In this document: in pieces, positions 23,701 to 38,700 of the stretch
Numbering within the stretch: position 1 is the first letter of the stretch
Layout: each line of letters begins with the position of its first letter
Translations under genes and position numbers: made by a program
Notes under the pieces: model-generated
Databases searched by the model: none
What the model was told of the DNA's origin: nothing
Seen by the model: only the letters and a program-made list of their open reading frames with translations
Source: Liopterus haemorrhoidalis
Lineage: Eukaryota > Arthropoda > Insecta > Coleoptera > Dytiscidae
Direction of reading: 5' to 3'
NCBI GenBank assembly: GCA_963971575.1
Contig: OZ020611.1
Location: 55,461,381-55,525,380, forward strand
Length of the DNA: 64,000 nt

Positions 23701-26700
23701 GGGTCGCGGACTACAGTTTCGGAATCACTGCACTAGATCTGGACTCATCCTTCAGCCGTTCGAATCCTCTGCTGGATATAGGCTTCCTTTAAAATTTTTC
23801 AGTTTTCTGTCTTAAGTTTCTTGTAGCCAGTTTGTACATACACGCTTTAGGTAATCGATCCAGCGAGTGGGCAGTCTTCCTCCGAGAATCCAGGTCCATC
23901 TGTCGTATGTTATTCTAGCTAGATGGTCTGCCCATTTTCATTTCATTCCAGCTACTTTTACATGGATGTCGGTTTCGTCTGTTGACGATTTTTAGCATTT
24001 GGTATTTTGTCCCTCAACGTTAAAAGAGCATAGCTCGTTCTATGGCCCTTTGGGTTCTGGACTAGATGAAATAAAAGTAAATTTAGAGAGGCCTATTTAA
24101 GTCTCGATTTAAACTTAACAAAAACTTCTGGAATAAAATTGAACGTTGGGTGAAAGCTAGGTTCGATGTGGGTTATTGCTACTCTTTGAGAAGAAAATAC
24201 GTCATGAAGTTCTACAAAATTTTGTGAAAAACCTTCTCTGAACAGTGAAAGGTGTTACTGAACCATAAAAGCCCCGACCGGTCATTGATATTTTCATGAA
24301 AAAATAAAAACTTGCATAATGTAAATGTACGGGTACAATTTGGAGGATAGTGTAGTTTGGTTTATAAGGTTATAACAATAGAAATTCGTTATATACACAC
24401 AAAGTGTAATACGCAATATTCTAGGGGCACAAATGGCTACAATTATACGCCATAAAAAATGTTTAATATAAATAAACAATTGAATTAAACAATGGCCAAA
24501 CATAACTGCAACGTGATAAAACTTGTTTTCCTGTCATTTATTTTAACATTTAAAGTTATTTGTGTATTTAAATACCATATGTTAATGAATCGTATTATCT
24601 ATGTTTAAACGAATAATTGAATGGGGAGATATAAAACTAGAAATGCAAATGGATTGAAAATCCCACAGTTTACATATTTAATGTCATCATGTTTGTCAAT
24701 TTTGGATAAGTTTATAACATGTGTCATACACATATTAAACAAATATTTATTTGGATAATTTTTATTTGGTGTACCTACTGAATATTGTGTCCTTTGCTAT
24801 ATTTTCCCTCCTAATATTTTGATAAAAATATTTGTTTTTTCGGCTTTTAGGTGAATTTAATGTTGAGATGTCTGTCAATATTTTTGGTTCACAGTTTAAA
24901 TATTTGGAAATATAATGGACCAAATATTACTAATAATAGGTTATTGAAAAACTACTGATTAGAATTTGATTTTTTTGTATTATTTTTGCCCAAATTTACA
25001 TCAATAAATATAGAATCCAATAATATTTACTAAATAAGACATGATGACTTGTTTTTAGCACTGATATGGCTTGTACAAAAAATACCCGAAATAATACCAT
25101 AATACTAATAAAAAATAAATTTATCTGTATAAAAATAATAGAAATAAGGTTTTATCTTAAGGTTAGGTTGTAAAATTCTCTGCTACGCTGACGAAGAAGT
25201 TATCTGATACAGAAGACAACTAACAAAGGCTCCCACAACTCATACGAGATTTGTTCAATAAATACACCAGCTAGCATCAAGAACTTTTATTAATAAGAAA
25301 TTATTTTAGCTTTAAATTATCATCGCCACAACTCTGCTCTTTTGCAGCTACACATTTTGCCTTTTCTGCTTTCGGAAACACATTTTCTAAGTACTTTATG
25401 AAATCACTTTTAGATCAGTTTTCACTTATTCTTATCTTTTCAGTCGTTTATAAACGGTAGTTTGAAAAAGGCCCATTTACATCCTAATGAAGCTCTCATT
25501 GGTTTCATTTAGAAATTTAATTAAGCTCTATTTTTTTTTATTTTTTTTTTAATTTTACCTAATTTTGAAACGCACAACAGCGTTCAGATATCTCCGATTT
25601 ACTAGTTAAATTAGTGTTAAATATAAGTTTAACCTCCCTTTCTGCACGAGTTAATTCAAACCGTGGTTTTGAAAAATTATTTTCACTCTCCACTGTCTAA
25701 GCCTGTTTGTCATTTTAAAAATTATAGCCAAAGTTGAAAAGGCAACAATTCCGCATAAACACACATCTTTTCATATGTTTCAGGCTTTTTCAGGCACATA
25801 CAATAAATTTAGTTTTAAATAATTTAAAACTAATAAATTAAAACCGTTTAGAGCTTACTTAAATCTAAATAGGCTTTTAATGTACTCGGTTTCAATCCAA
25901 ATTAAGTTCTAATCGGTTTTAATTATTTAGTTTTAAATTATATACCTCATATGTGCCTGAAAAAACCTATAGAAGCGTGCAACAAATTAGTGTGCGGTTT
26001 TAACATACTTGGTTTTATAGTTTCATGATTTATGCATATCGCCATCTTTTACTTAAAACTACTAGATTGGGCCAATCATAAGCCTAAATGAAAACCTTAA
26101 TTTTGACAGTTGTTTTGCATATTTTGTAATTATGAAGAGATATATGCGCGAAATTGTTGCCTTTACAACTTAAGATATAATTTTAAACTACAAATAGACT
26201 TATACAATAACGATAGAAAGCGTAAACTATTTTTGAAAACCACGATTGGAATAATCTCGTGCAGATAGTGTGGCTATACATCTGAATTTCTGCTTAATTT
26301 ATACTAATTTAACGGGTAAATCGAGTCGAATTGAGTGCTGTAAGTGGTTCGGGAGTTTTAAATATAATAGAAAATCAATCAAAGATGATGATAGATTGGA
26401 TCAATTTCTAAAACCGACGAAAAGATTCTCATTACACTAAATGAGTAATGGGAATTTTAAATTGTGCAGTAACTTTTTTTATGCAAACGCAAAGACAATA
26501 TAATCTATTAAGGTGGCGGATTCCTTATTAAATTTTTCAAATTAAAAATTTGTAATTACAAATTTTACCGAAGATTTTAAAACTTTTTGTTACTATCCAG
26601 AGTCCATAATATTTTGGGCAATACATGGATCTTACCCAACTGGGAATGGAATATGCTGAACTACCGAGTACGACAGCATTCAAGAGTACAGAGAAATACT

Positions 26701-29700
26701 GTTATAGTAAAGGAGACTTTAGTTAACAGATGACGGTTAATTAAAGTATATGGTTCAATGGGAGACAACTATAGCAATAAAATTTCCATTTTTGAATAGA
26801 GCCATATCATTTTTTCACAGACAAAGCTAGAAATAGAGAAAGAGATACAATTTGTTTCACTTGACATGCCTGTCTTTCATCTAGTGGTGGGAGGTTAATT
26901 TGACAAGACAATATATGTGTGATAACTTAAAAGATTATTTTTTGGTAAATTTTGTCATATTAATTGCATATATTCTTTAAATAAAACTTTTAGAAAGATT
27001 AGGGAAAATATAATATGAAAGTAATTTTTGAAAATATTTGAGTAAATAATAAACAACTGTCCTATAATGTTTAATAAACAACAAAATTCAATTTTAAAAT
27101 TCAGAGATGCATGGTCCACCTTCACTGGAATGGAGCTGGTTGTAGTGTAAATTTAAAAGAAATTGAATTACGAATACTTTAACAAAGAGCTAAATCATAC
27201 ACTTGGGCGAACAAATGAAATATACACAGCAGAATGTTTAAATAATCTATTTTGATTTTAAAATTACCGAGTTGAAAAGTTTTTAGGAAACTATGTCCAG
27301 ATATACAAGTGGAACCCCTTCCACTACACCATTAGCGACCGCCCAGAGCTGAAAGCGCGCGCGTGTAAACAAAGGGACATACGTTGAAGTTACCATATTA
27401 TAACAAAAAAAAAAAATACAAAAACTAAGAACGTACGTTACAGTAGGAAGCCGAAATAAATTCTTAACATCTTACACAAAACTGTGTGAAATAGATATAT
27501 ATATTTCTTTATCGGTTCTCAAACGATCAATCTGTCAAGTAAATTCTTTTATTACTTTAGTACTTTAGTACTTTTACCGATACTGACAAAATCTGAAGAA
27601 TATAAAAATGTCTTTAATAATTTGTCAAGAATTATCGCTGTGGTTTTGAGAAACCAATTAGTTTAAGCAACACTATGTTAAGTCGAAAAGTCAAGGAAGT
27701 TTAAATATCGATAGAGAAATTTTCTATTATGTATTTATAACAATATGCCTCCTTTGAATCAATTGGATTCTCAATCAGCATACAATTATGGCTCAACAAA
27801 AAATATCGTCGAATAAACAGACAATTAAACACAAAGAATAACCGTGGTACAGAGGCATATTTCCGGAAGCAGAAAAAAAAAAACAAAGAATATGAAGCTG
27901 TAAAAGAACTTCCGAAAAAGAAATTTTAATTTTCATTTTCATGTTGATTTATGTCTTTTTTTGTCATTAATCATTACCTATTTACAACATATATATTTAC
28001 ATATATAATCAATCTGTGATTAATGGAATAAAAAGTGATTATACATTTGGGACAAATTAAAATATTTATACCGATATAAAAATTGTAATGTTGTTCTTAT
28101 TTTCCATTTATATCTTTTAGAATAGCTTACTTACGCAAAGATTTAATGGTTTGGCCAAAACAAAACTATTATTTGTGCAGTAGGAAAAAAACCTTAGAAT
28201 AACGCCTGACACACGTCTTTATCAAAGACATAATATTGGAGAAGGAATTTTAAAATTATTTATTCGTTAACATTTATGTGGTTTCGACCCTACAGAATCC
28301 AATCAGTCACCCTCAAACAGCATTTCACAAACATTTCAAATCAAAACGATCGTGAATCTCCCTTGAGCATCACGATTTGTCAAATCCGCGTTAACAATTG
28401 CATCAATTACACAAAACAACGGGCATGTGGCGCCTCTCGGTGTATCGCGGCGACGGCGATAATTGCCGGGGAAGTCCCGATCCAGCCCACCAGTTATCCC
28501 GTTCGTTTCCCGAAATTGAACCCTTGGGATCCATTGACTCTATTACATTGTCGCATAGTTATTTTGAACCACTACACAGCAGCTCGCTTAATTTTAAGGA
28601 GGATTTATGTATGTAATTGCTAACAGTGTGGCTGATTCATTTAAGAGACTATGAATTTTTGGGGTTTACTCCTCTTATTTAACAAGAGGTGTTGTATAAA
28701 TATTAACTTTATATTTATACATCATTTTTTTAACGTGATTACACAATTTATGTAAGTATTAAAACCGCTAAAATAAAATTCGCCGGATATAATGCCGGCC
28801 AAGTGTTGACCAAACTTTCACGATGACCCTAATGAGAACTAAATAACTATATAACCATCCAAAAATGGTTATAATTAACCATTTTTTGTGAAGTGCTGTG
28901 ATTGATATCTATATTAATAAAATTGGAGGCTAATTCTTTTTTTTATTTTTTCGGCCTCATCTGATATGTGTACATTTTAGATGATTATAAGACGATATCC
29001 GCAAAAAAAAAATTCTGTCTGTCTGTTAGTCAGATATTCACGCAAAAACGGCTGGACATATTTTTACAAAATTTGGTACGACGGTAGAGTAGAACCAGGT
29101 TTCAAACATAAGCTATATGGTACCTCAAAATTTGCAGGCTGCGTTCGGCGCAAATAGCCTCTATTGCTGTGCGCCAGAAATTTTAACTAACTAAATTTTA
29201 ATTCTAAGTGGGTCTTGTGGGATTAAAACTGTTGTATACAATATAAAACTTATATATAGATGTGTAACAAAAATTGTTTATAATAGGAAAACAAATCTTA
29301 TTTGTCTTACGCATTTTTTTCATTAGATTCATAATAAGAGGGAAGCGCCTTAAAACTAACGTATCTAAGGAGTTGTTTTATGTGTTGTATGGACAGTTTC
29401 TTATAGATTTTGTCTATAAACTTACAGATTTGCCATAGAATTGTACCATAAATTAATAATAATAATAATGAAACGATTCTTTTCTGTTTATGGTCCCTAG
29501 CGCACTAAAGGAAAGGCGACGATGAGCTTGACTAAGGCGCGCCACATTGCAAAAGTGAGGACTTTTTTTTGCTCTTCACTTGGATTTTGGGAGGTGAGGA
29601 CTTTTTTTTTTGCTCTTCACTTGGAATTTACGAGGTGAGGACGTTTTTTTTTTTTCTCATCACTTGGAATTTATGAGGTGAGGACCTTTTTTTGCTTATC

Positions 29701-32700
29701 ATCTAGATTTTGGGCGGTGAGGAATCTTATTTTTGCTTAACACTTACATTTATTTACCAAGGGCGCCAAAACGCAGTTTTGCCCATAGCGCAAGTTTTCC
29801 TTACTGCGGCTCTGGGTACAATTTCAAATTACAGGAGATTCCAGGATTCCAGGAGTGGTAGACATGTTGTTATTTTATAGTAAATGTCAACTAGAAACAT
29901 TCCAAATATGACATTTTTTCATGGTATGCACACCAACACCCCAGTCCGGAGTGGGAGCGATGTGCGCAGAAAGATGTAAGAAATAGAAAGAATTAGATAT
30001 ATGCTGGCAGGGACGTAGCCAAGGGGGGGGGGGCATAGGGGTCATTTGCCCCCCCCCCAGGATATTTTACCTTAGTAAAGGTGAAGAAAATTTATAAATT
30101 TACCGGACTTTTACTATTTAATATACTACAAAAGACCTAGAACGCTGTTATTTTCTACCCAAGCCATGTAATTAAGGTCGTACCGACCAATTTAGATTAC
30201 TTTGTTATTTTTGCCCCCCCCACCCAGCCGAAATCCTGGCTACGTCCCTGTATGCTGGTACTGCGCGCGAGATTTGCTATTATACGAAACGTAACTATGT
30301 TATTTTCATTGATATAAACCAGAGGTCGGGGAACATTTTTACCCATTACCCAAAGATATATTTCTTTACACCGACGTTACCCTATTGGCTTGAAATGTAA
30401 GTACCAAGCAAAAAAAAAAGGTCCTCACCTTCGAAAATCTAAATTAAATGATGAGCAAAAAAAAAAAGGTCCTCACCTCTCCAAATCCAAATGACGAACA
30501 AAAAACCAAAAAGGTCCTCACCTCCCAAAATCTAAATGGTGAGCAAAAAAAAATAGGTCCTCACCTCTCAAAATCCAAATGACGAGCAAAAAAAAAAGGT
30601 CCTCACCTCCCAAAACCTAAATGATGAACAAAAAAAAGTTCAAGTCCCTCAGCGCCCTTTTCCTTAGTGCGCTACTAACACGTTTATAAAATAGCAAATT
30701 GGAAAAATTTCCTTATCACCCCCAAAAATTTAATGTTTACCCCATTTGGTAATTAACCCCGGTTCCCGCTGATATAAACCATTTACATTAATTTTAGATA
30801 AAATTAGCGTAACCCGGAAATTTTATTAAAAAAACCCGGAGCCCAAAGAAACGATGTTAAAACCCTGAGACCCTGGGTGAAATCCTGAGACCTGGTCACC
30901 CTGCTTGTATCACAATTATCATATTCATATTCATTTATTGACCATGTTAAAAATTTCGTTTAAAGTCAGTCATTTACAACAAATTGGAATACATATTTAA
31001 TATCAGAAGCACGTATCAACAAAAATGTATTTAACAAAATCAGTACTAGTATCTGATATAAAGGTTTCTTGGTTATACCCACAAATCAGAAATAATTTCA
31101 TAAATATTTTCTAAATATAAATAGCACTTTACCTTTTAGACAAATTACAAATTTCCCAAATTAAACTAACGGTTCAATGTCAATAACACTTTTAAATATT
31201 TAAACCCAAATTTGCTTTAACTTGACCCGAAAGAATTGTTACAATCATAAAATGAACCCTCAACAAAATTTGCAATAATAGTAGGTACCTAGAAGTTGTG
31301 CGAATGTTTATGCTGGAGACATGTCAATTTGGGTTTAAATGAATTCTCTTTGAAATCGGCAAGTTAATTTGATGGGACAGTTATGGGAAAATAGACAGCT
31401 AGCCGGGTTTTATGGTGGGCACTTTGCATAGGCGGCATACCCAAAGAACACCCGTTGTTACTACATGACCTGACAACTAACAACTCTATTAAATTGAGGT
31501 AGCTAACTCAAATTGTCTGCTTTTATATTACAGGAAAATTAAGAAAACCTAGCAAAAAAATATCTGTCCAATATGAATAGAGACAGTGCAATATCTTTTG
31601 GACGTTGATGGTTTCATAAATAACTAATGGATATCAAAATGAAATAAATAGTATTATATATAGTATTGAAATGTATTTAATTTAAAACACATTGCAGCAG
31701 TATCTCGACTTACAGTAAAAAAAATTAGTGTACCATGAAGTCCGTTCCTTTTTGTGTTAATTACATACACTTCTTTTTATCGACCGCCAACATATATAAG
31801 GGAGGTATTGGGATCATATCCATTTTGACATTTCGAGATTTCGATGGATCCCCACGAATTGAGGTCCCAACATAACGTTTTGACTATTTTTAGCATGATG
31901 TCTGTCGGTCTGTCTGTCTGTCTGTCCGTCGGTCTGTGTACACGTGCAGAGAAAATTCGGCTAAAAGGATTTTTATGAAACTTCATATTTAAGCTTTTGA
32001 CATCAATGGCACGAGTTGACCAACTTTTGGTAAAATCGGTTAACTAGAAATGGGAGTTTACTCGTGTCGGTTTTAAGATTTTTGCGAATATTTCAAAACA
32101 GAGAAATATTTCGAAAAAATTTATTTAACAAAAGTTGGTATAAAAACAACTTTTTTATTTAAGACATTTTTTGATAAAGCAGCATAAATTAAACAAGTAC
32201 TTTGGGATGGCGATGGGTCCTGTGGTGGCCACAGCTAATTTTTTGGTTAAATTTAGTGTAAAGTTTACACTTACATACTGGCTAAATTATAAAAAAATAA
32301 ATAATGTTAAAGTACTGTTAATGTTAACACTGAAAAAGTATATTTCATAACACCATCTGAATAAATGAAGATTTACACGGTGATTTGGTTAAAAATAGTG
32401 AACTTTTTCCTTTTATTAAATGAAAATTTTAACACTAAAATTTTAAACCAAACTGAAAATGAACTTTTACAATAATTTTTTGCTGTGTACGAACCAAACC
32501 GCGCGACCAACAAACTTTTCGAGATACACAACTGTTTTTATATCGCTTTTGGACCTCTAGATACGAACTTAGACTCGAGATACGAACCGTGATGCTTTTC
32601 TTTTCAAATGAACCCTTTTTTGGTGTTGTAGGTATGACCATCAAAAAATCTTTATAACGTCACTCATATGTCTGTCTGTACGGTAGAAATTGTAGCCAAA

Positions 32701-35700
32701 CGGCTGAATATAGACAGTTGAAATTTGGCATGCTTGTACACAGAGCTGGATCGAGGGAGAGGCAAACGAGGCATTTGCCTCAGGTGATCAGTGGAAAAGG
32801 GCGCCAAAAATAATAATCAATAAAAGAAAAACTAACTTCAACAAATGAATAACGTGTTTTCTGCTCTACGAAAATGTATTAACCATGTAATTTGAATTCT
32901 TAGGGGCGCTGAATTAAATCTTGCTTAGGGGCGCCGCATAATATCTTGCTTAGGGGTGCCAACGGCCGTCGCGCTTTTACAACTCTAACCCTTTATAGGT
33001 AAAATAGAAAGTTCAAAAAAATACAGCGCGGGATAAACAAGCATGGATTTAATGAAAAAATAAATATATTTTTTTTAATTTTGAGAATGAAACCTCTGAA
33101 TGCGTGAATAAAAAAAAAATTATTGTAGGTTATTTTATAGTAAATGTCAACTAGAAACATTCCAAATATGACATTTTTTCATGGTATGCACACCAACACC
33201 CCAGTCCGGAGTGGGAGCGATGTGCGCAGAAAGATGTAAGAAATAAAAAGAATTAGATATATGCTGGCAGAGACGTAGCCAGCGGGGAGCATAGGGGTCA
33301 TTTGCCCCCCCCCACCACAGGACCCATTTTTATTTAAAAAAAAAAAAAAATGTTTTTTATGTGATTTTCGTCAAAAATTTTTGTCCCCCCTATCACACAG
33401 AGGGGTTCATCTGCAAAAAAATCTCCATTATCCATATATTTGTCAGATTAGCTTTTCGAAAATTATCGATCATTGAATAAATATAATTATTTTATCTTAT
33501 TTAAAAAAATAAGAGCAAAAATAGTATTTTGCTCGTCAATTCCCGCATAAATTCAGCTTAAAGCCCAACAAAGTTAAATCCGAGAGTTAATAAATATGAA
33601 AATACGAAATAAAATACGTTTAACATATTTATATATACCAATGTATGTTACATAAAATTTAATTTGTTGTATGTTGTTTAGACAAAACGAATAATCACGT
33701 AATTTAAAATTCTAATTTTATATAACTGAAATTAAAAAAACGGTCGCCATTTTGTAAGCGTGGAAAACTTTGTTGCCCAATCAGGAATACGTGTTTAATG
33801 CTAATGTTTTAAACATTTTCATGGATTAAGATCTAAAAAGGCGGAAAAGAAAGCTGTGGAAACAGTTTTATGTAAATTTTTTCGTAATAAAAAGTCAAGA
33901 TCGGTCGTTAGATAAATTATTCACCTGTTTTATAGCTGTAGCACCGTTCCAAAAATTCTCTTCAAAGGTTTACTGTGTTTTTTACTAGTAACAGTTTATT
34001 ATTTTAGAATATGAGTCGTAAACAAATCAATAAAAAATTAACTATTTTGTCACATACTTTTAATGCTTTTACGATCGTTAAGGCAACATTTTACACTGTT
34101 AAAATTATCGACAAATCAAAAATTCAGAAGTGAAATTTTTAAAGTCTTAATAAATCTCAATTATAATATTTATAAATTCTAATCTTTTAGTGTTATCAGC
34201 AGTGGGCAAATGAAGGGCAAAAGGAGTATACGCCTAAGGCTCCCTGCTATTAGGGGCGCTGGAATAAGTGTCCAAATATACGCATTACAATGGTGTTACC
34301 ATAAAGTTGGTGTACTTTAAAAAATATATATATTTTTTCTTTTTTGGAATTAACGCTTACTTTTATTTGGAACAAAAATATAATTTTTTCTATATTTTTT
34401 TTTATATATATTTTTTTAAAGAATTTAAAACCGTACGCATTTATTGATTATATATAACTAGCTGTCCGCCCCGGCTTAGCTCGGTTTATGTTCCGCAGCA
34501 ACATTTTTGGTACACTTAATTTCAAAACAAGAGCATGTGGAGCTAATCCTGATGGGTTAATAAAATTTAGGAATTTGATTGGATAGTGAGTGCTTGACAT
34601 TTTACACATCTACAACTATATCGACAGACATGTAAGTACGGAAGGGAGATTCAAACTGATTCAAGATTATTTTATTCAGTAAGAATTATCATAACAATGG
34701 AACTACTGAACTTTTTTTTTTAATTTTTTTTTTTCGGTTCTGTTTTGTTTATAAATCGCGTATAAATTGCCACTTAACAAACACTATAATTTAACCAATA
34801 TGTAAATGTAAACTTTACACTTAACCATCAAAGATGTGTAAATAATTAACACGAAAAGCGAGGGACTCCATGGTACACTAAAAAAACAGTTTTTAGTGTA
34901 CCGTGAAGTACCTTTAATACAATTTTTTTCCGAAAATTGTGTTTTTTTACCAACCGCCAACATACATATATAAGGGAGGTATTGTGATCATACCGATTTA
35001 GACATTTCGAGATTTCGATGGATCTCCACGAATTGAGGTCCCTACATAAGGTTTTGACTATTTTTAGCATGATGTCTGTCTGTCTGTGTACATGTGCAGA
35101 GCAAATTCGGCTAAGAGGATTTTTATGAAACTTCATATTTAAAGTTTTGACATCAATGGCATGAGTTGATCAACTTTAGATAAAAATCGGAACGGAAAAT
35201 CAGAAACTAGAAATGGGAGTTTACTCGTGTCGGTTTTAAGATTTTTGCGAATATTTCACAACAGAAATATTTCGAAAAAATTTATTTAACAAAAGTCAAT
35301 AAAGGCAATAATTAACAACTTTTATTTGAAACATTTTTTGATAGAGCAGCATAAATTAAACAAGTACTTTGAGATCGTCCTGTGGTGGACACAGCTGATT
35401 TTTTAGAGTGTAGTGAATGACATACTCATCTACAACTATATCGACAGACATTTAAGTACAGGAGAGAGATTCAAACTGACCCAAGATTACTTTTTCAGTA
35501 AAAATTATAGCTTTGGAACTACTGAACTGATTTTTAAAAAAAATAGTTCTGATTAGAGAATTGCCACTGAAGAAATATATGGTTACTGCTGATAATTACA
35601 AAAAAATGCGTAAAAAATGGACAGAAAAATGGATTTTGGACACCAACTGAAGCCCGTGAGCTGCCCCCCACCCCCGCGTATGCGCCTGCATGGTATATAG

Positions 35701-38700
35701 TATTAATTTGTAAACTCTATGTATATAGAGAGTATATACTGTATGCACCACTCCTACTATAGTAGTAGGAGAACGACAGAAACTGAACAATATTTCTTTT
35801 TCACTCTCCGAACGAATGACATCGCTTAATTTTGACAACCTTCTCGGTTGAACCATACCGCTATTTTTAACGGTCATCGGTCAACTAAATTCTCCTAAAG
35901 AAAAATACAGGGACTTCTACCGTGCAAAATCCTAAATTAAACCACACAAAAACAATAAAAACTGTGCTATTACGTGCACAATAACTTAGTTATAGTAAAA
36001 AAAAAGTCCATTGTCTATTTATAATATCTATCTAACAAAATAAATCAAAAACAAAAAAATATCTACGTGCTGTTTGCAAAACAAGTTATGAAATGAAAAA
36101 TAAAAATTATATGAAAGAAGCACGATGCAAAGACGTGGTGAAGCGTACCATTGCAATCCTGTGGCGGTGAAAAATCTAGAAGCAAAGGAGTGGAATTGAG
36201 CGAATCAACCTCTAGAACAGAAAGAATGACTTCATAGCGAGTTTCTAATACTTAAAAATTTAATAAACTGACTACTACAAATAATTTAGTAAATTAATTC
36301 TAGGCCCTTTTATATATTTTAGCCTTTAAGACTTCATTCAGACAAAAAATATGAAATTTCGTACAAGGTTTCGAAGAAGTCTAGAGTAGCGTTTCTCAAC
36401 TGGGGGGCCGTGAAGGATTCGTCGGGGGGCCGCGAAGTCATACTGCGGAGTCAAGATCGAAACATGAAAATATAATAAAAATGCACTCAATCTTGCAAGA
36501 TATAAATTTTATCCATATTTATAAATATCTTACATTTATATTCATATAAATATACCTTTCATAACATAAATAAAATAAATATTCTATTTATTTTTATAAA
36601 TAATTTACTTATTTTGACAACTAATTTAAACTGCAGGCTATTTCAAACGTTTAAGTTGTCACTAGCTAACTTTATAATGGGCTTTTACTAAACAAAATGA
36701 ACAAAAGTTTCATTCAATTGATAAAAATTACTAGATTTGAAAATATAGTTCCGCTTGAACCAAATAAACAGGCTATAAGTAGACTATATCAAGGTAAAAT
36801 AAATTGTATGTGTCGGTTGATGGGATTCTGACAATGGTTCGCGTTGGAGGTACTTCAAGTATTTTCAAGTTGTTCTTTGAAGTAGGTACGACTTGAAAGT
36901 GCAATATTTTTTATTTTATATTTTTTTAATTAATAACTACAGTTAACTGAAGAGTAAGGATGCGAATGTGTTTAAATTACAATGGAAGGCACTTTGAACA
37001 CTTGTAAATAAAAATACTTTACTTTCAAGTCGTTATAGGGAATATAATCGTCATTTAAAAATATCACAGTTTTTTGTCAACCGTAAAAGATATTAAAAAA
37101 TGTTTAAGTAAAAGTTGTTGAAAAGCTCTATCCAAAGATATCCAATATGACATACGTTCCCATTTAAAAATTCGAAATTGTCCTTGATATCCTGTACTTC
37201 CGGGTTTTCCGGAAAATTTCAATACTACCATTCAATTTTGTGGATAAATTTTAGTTCAAAATTGACCATAATTAGGGTGACCAGATTTCAGTGAAGGGAA
37301 ACCGGGACACAGGGAAAAAAAAGAAGGTCTTTGTTTCCTCCCAGATCCAAGTGAAGAGCAAAAAAAAGGTCCTCACCTCTCAAATTCAAAGTGAAGAGCA
37401 AAAAAAAAAGGTCCTCACCTCCCCAAATTCAAAGTGAAGAGCAAAAAGAGTCCTCACCTCAAAAACCGGGCGTCCCGAGAACATTTTTCGGGACACCGGG
37501 ACAATTGACCTAAAACCGGGACGGATGGTCACCCTAACCATAATAACCAATAAAGTCACTAAATAAAAGAACATTCTGATGTTTTCATTCACATTTTTTT
37601 TTAACTTTCTAAAAGGGCCCCAAATTGTGTGCCCAAGGGCCCCTGCATGGCCTAAGACGGCTTTGTTTGCGGGCTATTCTTTCCGCATTCTTGAATCTAC
37701 CGCGGTTCACAAATAGGTGATGCGGGTCAAAACGATTTAATTTTCATAAGGAACATATGTGTCAAATGGGTTTCCATTATAATCAAGTGCCAGTATCTTT
37801 TCTAGGCATTAGATTGTAAAATCCCAGATCCAAAACAAGTTTCTCAAAATGTATCTACCTATTTTCAATTTCAAGAACTTAATTAGTTTTGAGTTGTTCG
37901 GACACTAATCCCTTGTAATGCTTGTTAAACTATCGCATTACAAAGAAAATTACAAGTAAATTTGTGCATTTCGGCTTAGGATTATCTGTTGAGGGGCCTG
38001 TCCCGAACTTTTAACCGCTCTTATCTGTCGTCTGTAGGCTTAATATACCTCTGAAAGGTGGTAATATCAGAGACAAATGTTGACTCGGTTCTTTTCTCAG
38101 CACACCTGATCCATGTAATTGAAAGAATAAATATTGAATTTTTTTAAAGGCATTCCTACAGCTGAGTTTACATTTTTAAACGTTTTAATATACTTTTGTT
38201 TGTCTGGATAACGAATGATTGATATTCTAAACTTGAGGACATGAGTAGTATAAGAATGTATAAAAATATATTTCAAAAAATTGATGTGAAGTGTGAATTT
38301 TCACACATTTCAGGATTTTGTAGGTATTTAAAAAGTGTAAGAAACTAACAGAATGTTGGATGTCTAGGACATTATTTTTTCTATAATCACATCAAAATTA
38401 ACAGTTTTTTTGATAACAATTGTATACGTTATTTGAGTACTAAGAGCTTTCATTAAAATTTTTAAAATAAAATTTAAATAATTAGCGAAAATTTCATCGT
38501 AATAATATTTAATTTAAAAAATACTGCATTCGCTTCGTATCTAAGTCTTCATGAAATTAATAATGAAATATATTGATAAATGATTTGTTCCTGTTTGATA
38601 CTTTAAAAACATAAAACAAAAATAATTCAAACAATAGGTTTAATCATGACGTAATAGTAGGCTGAGCGTACTAAAACGCACAAGAACTCGATTCTCAGCT

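Noticed and set aside
28276..28623. 115-aa and 72-aa overlapping frames in the GC-rich island
   Set aside because: No domain and no splice or start support; the frames reflect higher GC. Treated as possible regulatory DNA.
29540..30640. CRISPR-like array
   Set aside because: Units are contiguous minisatellite repeats without spacers, in an animal genome.
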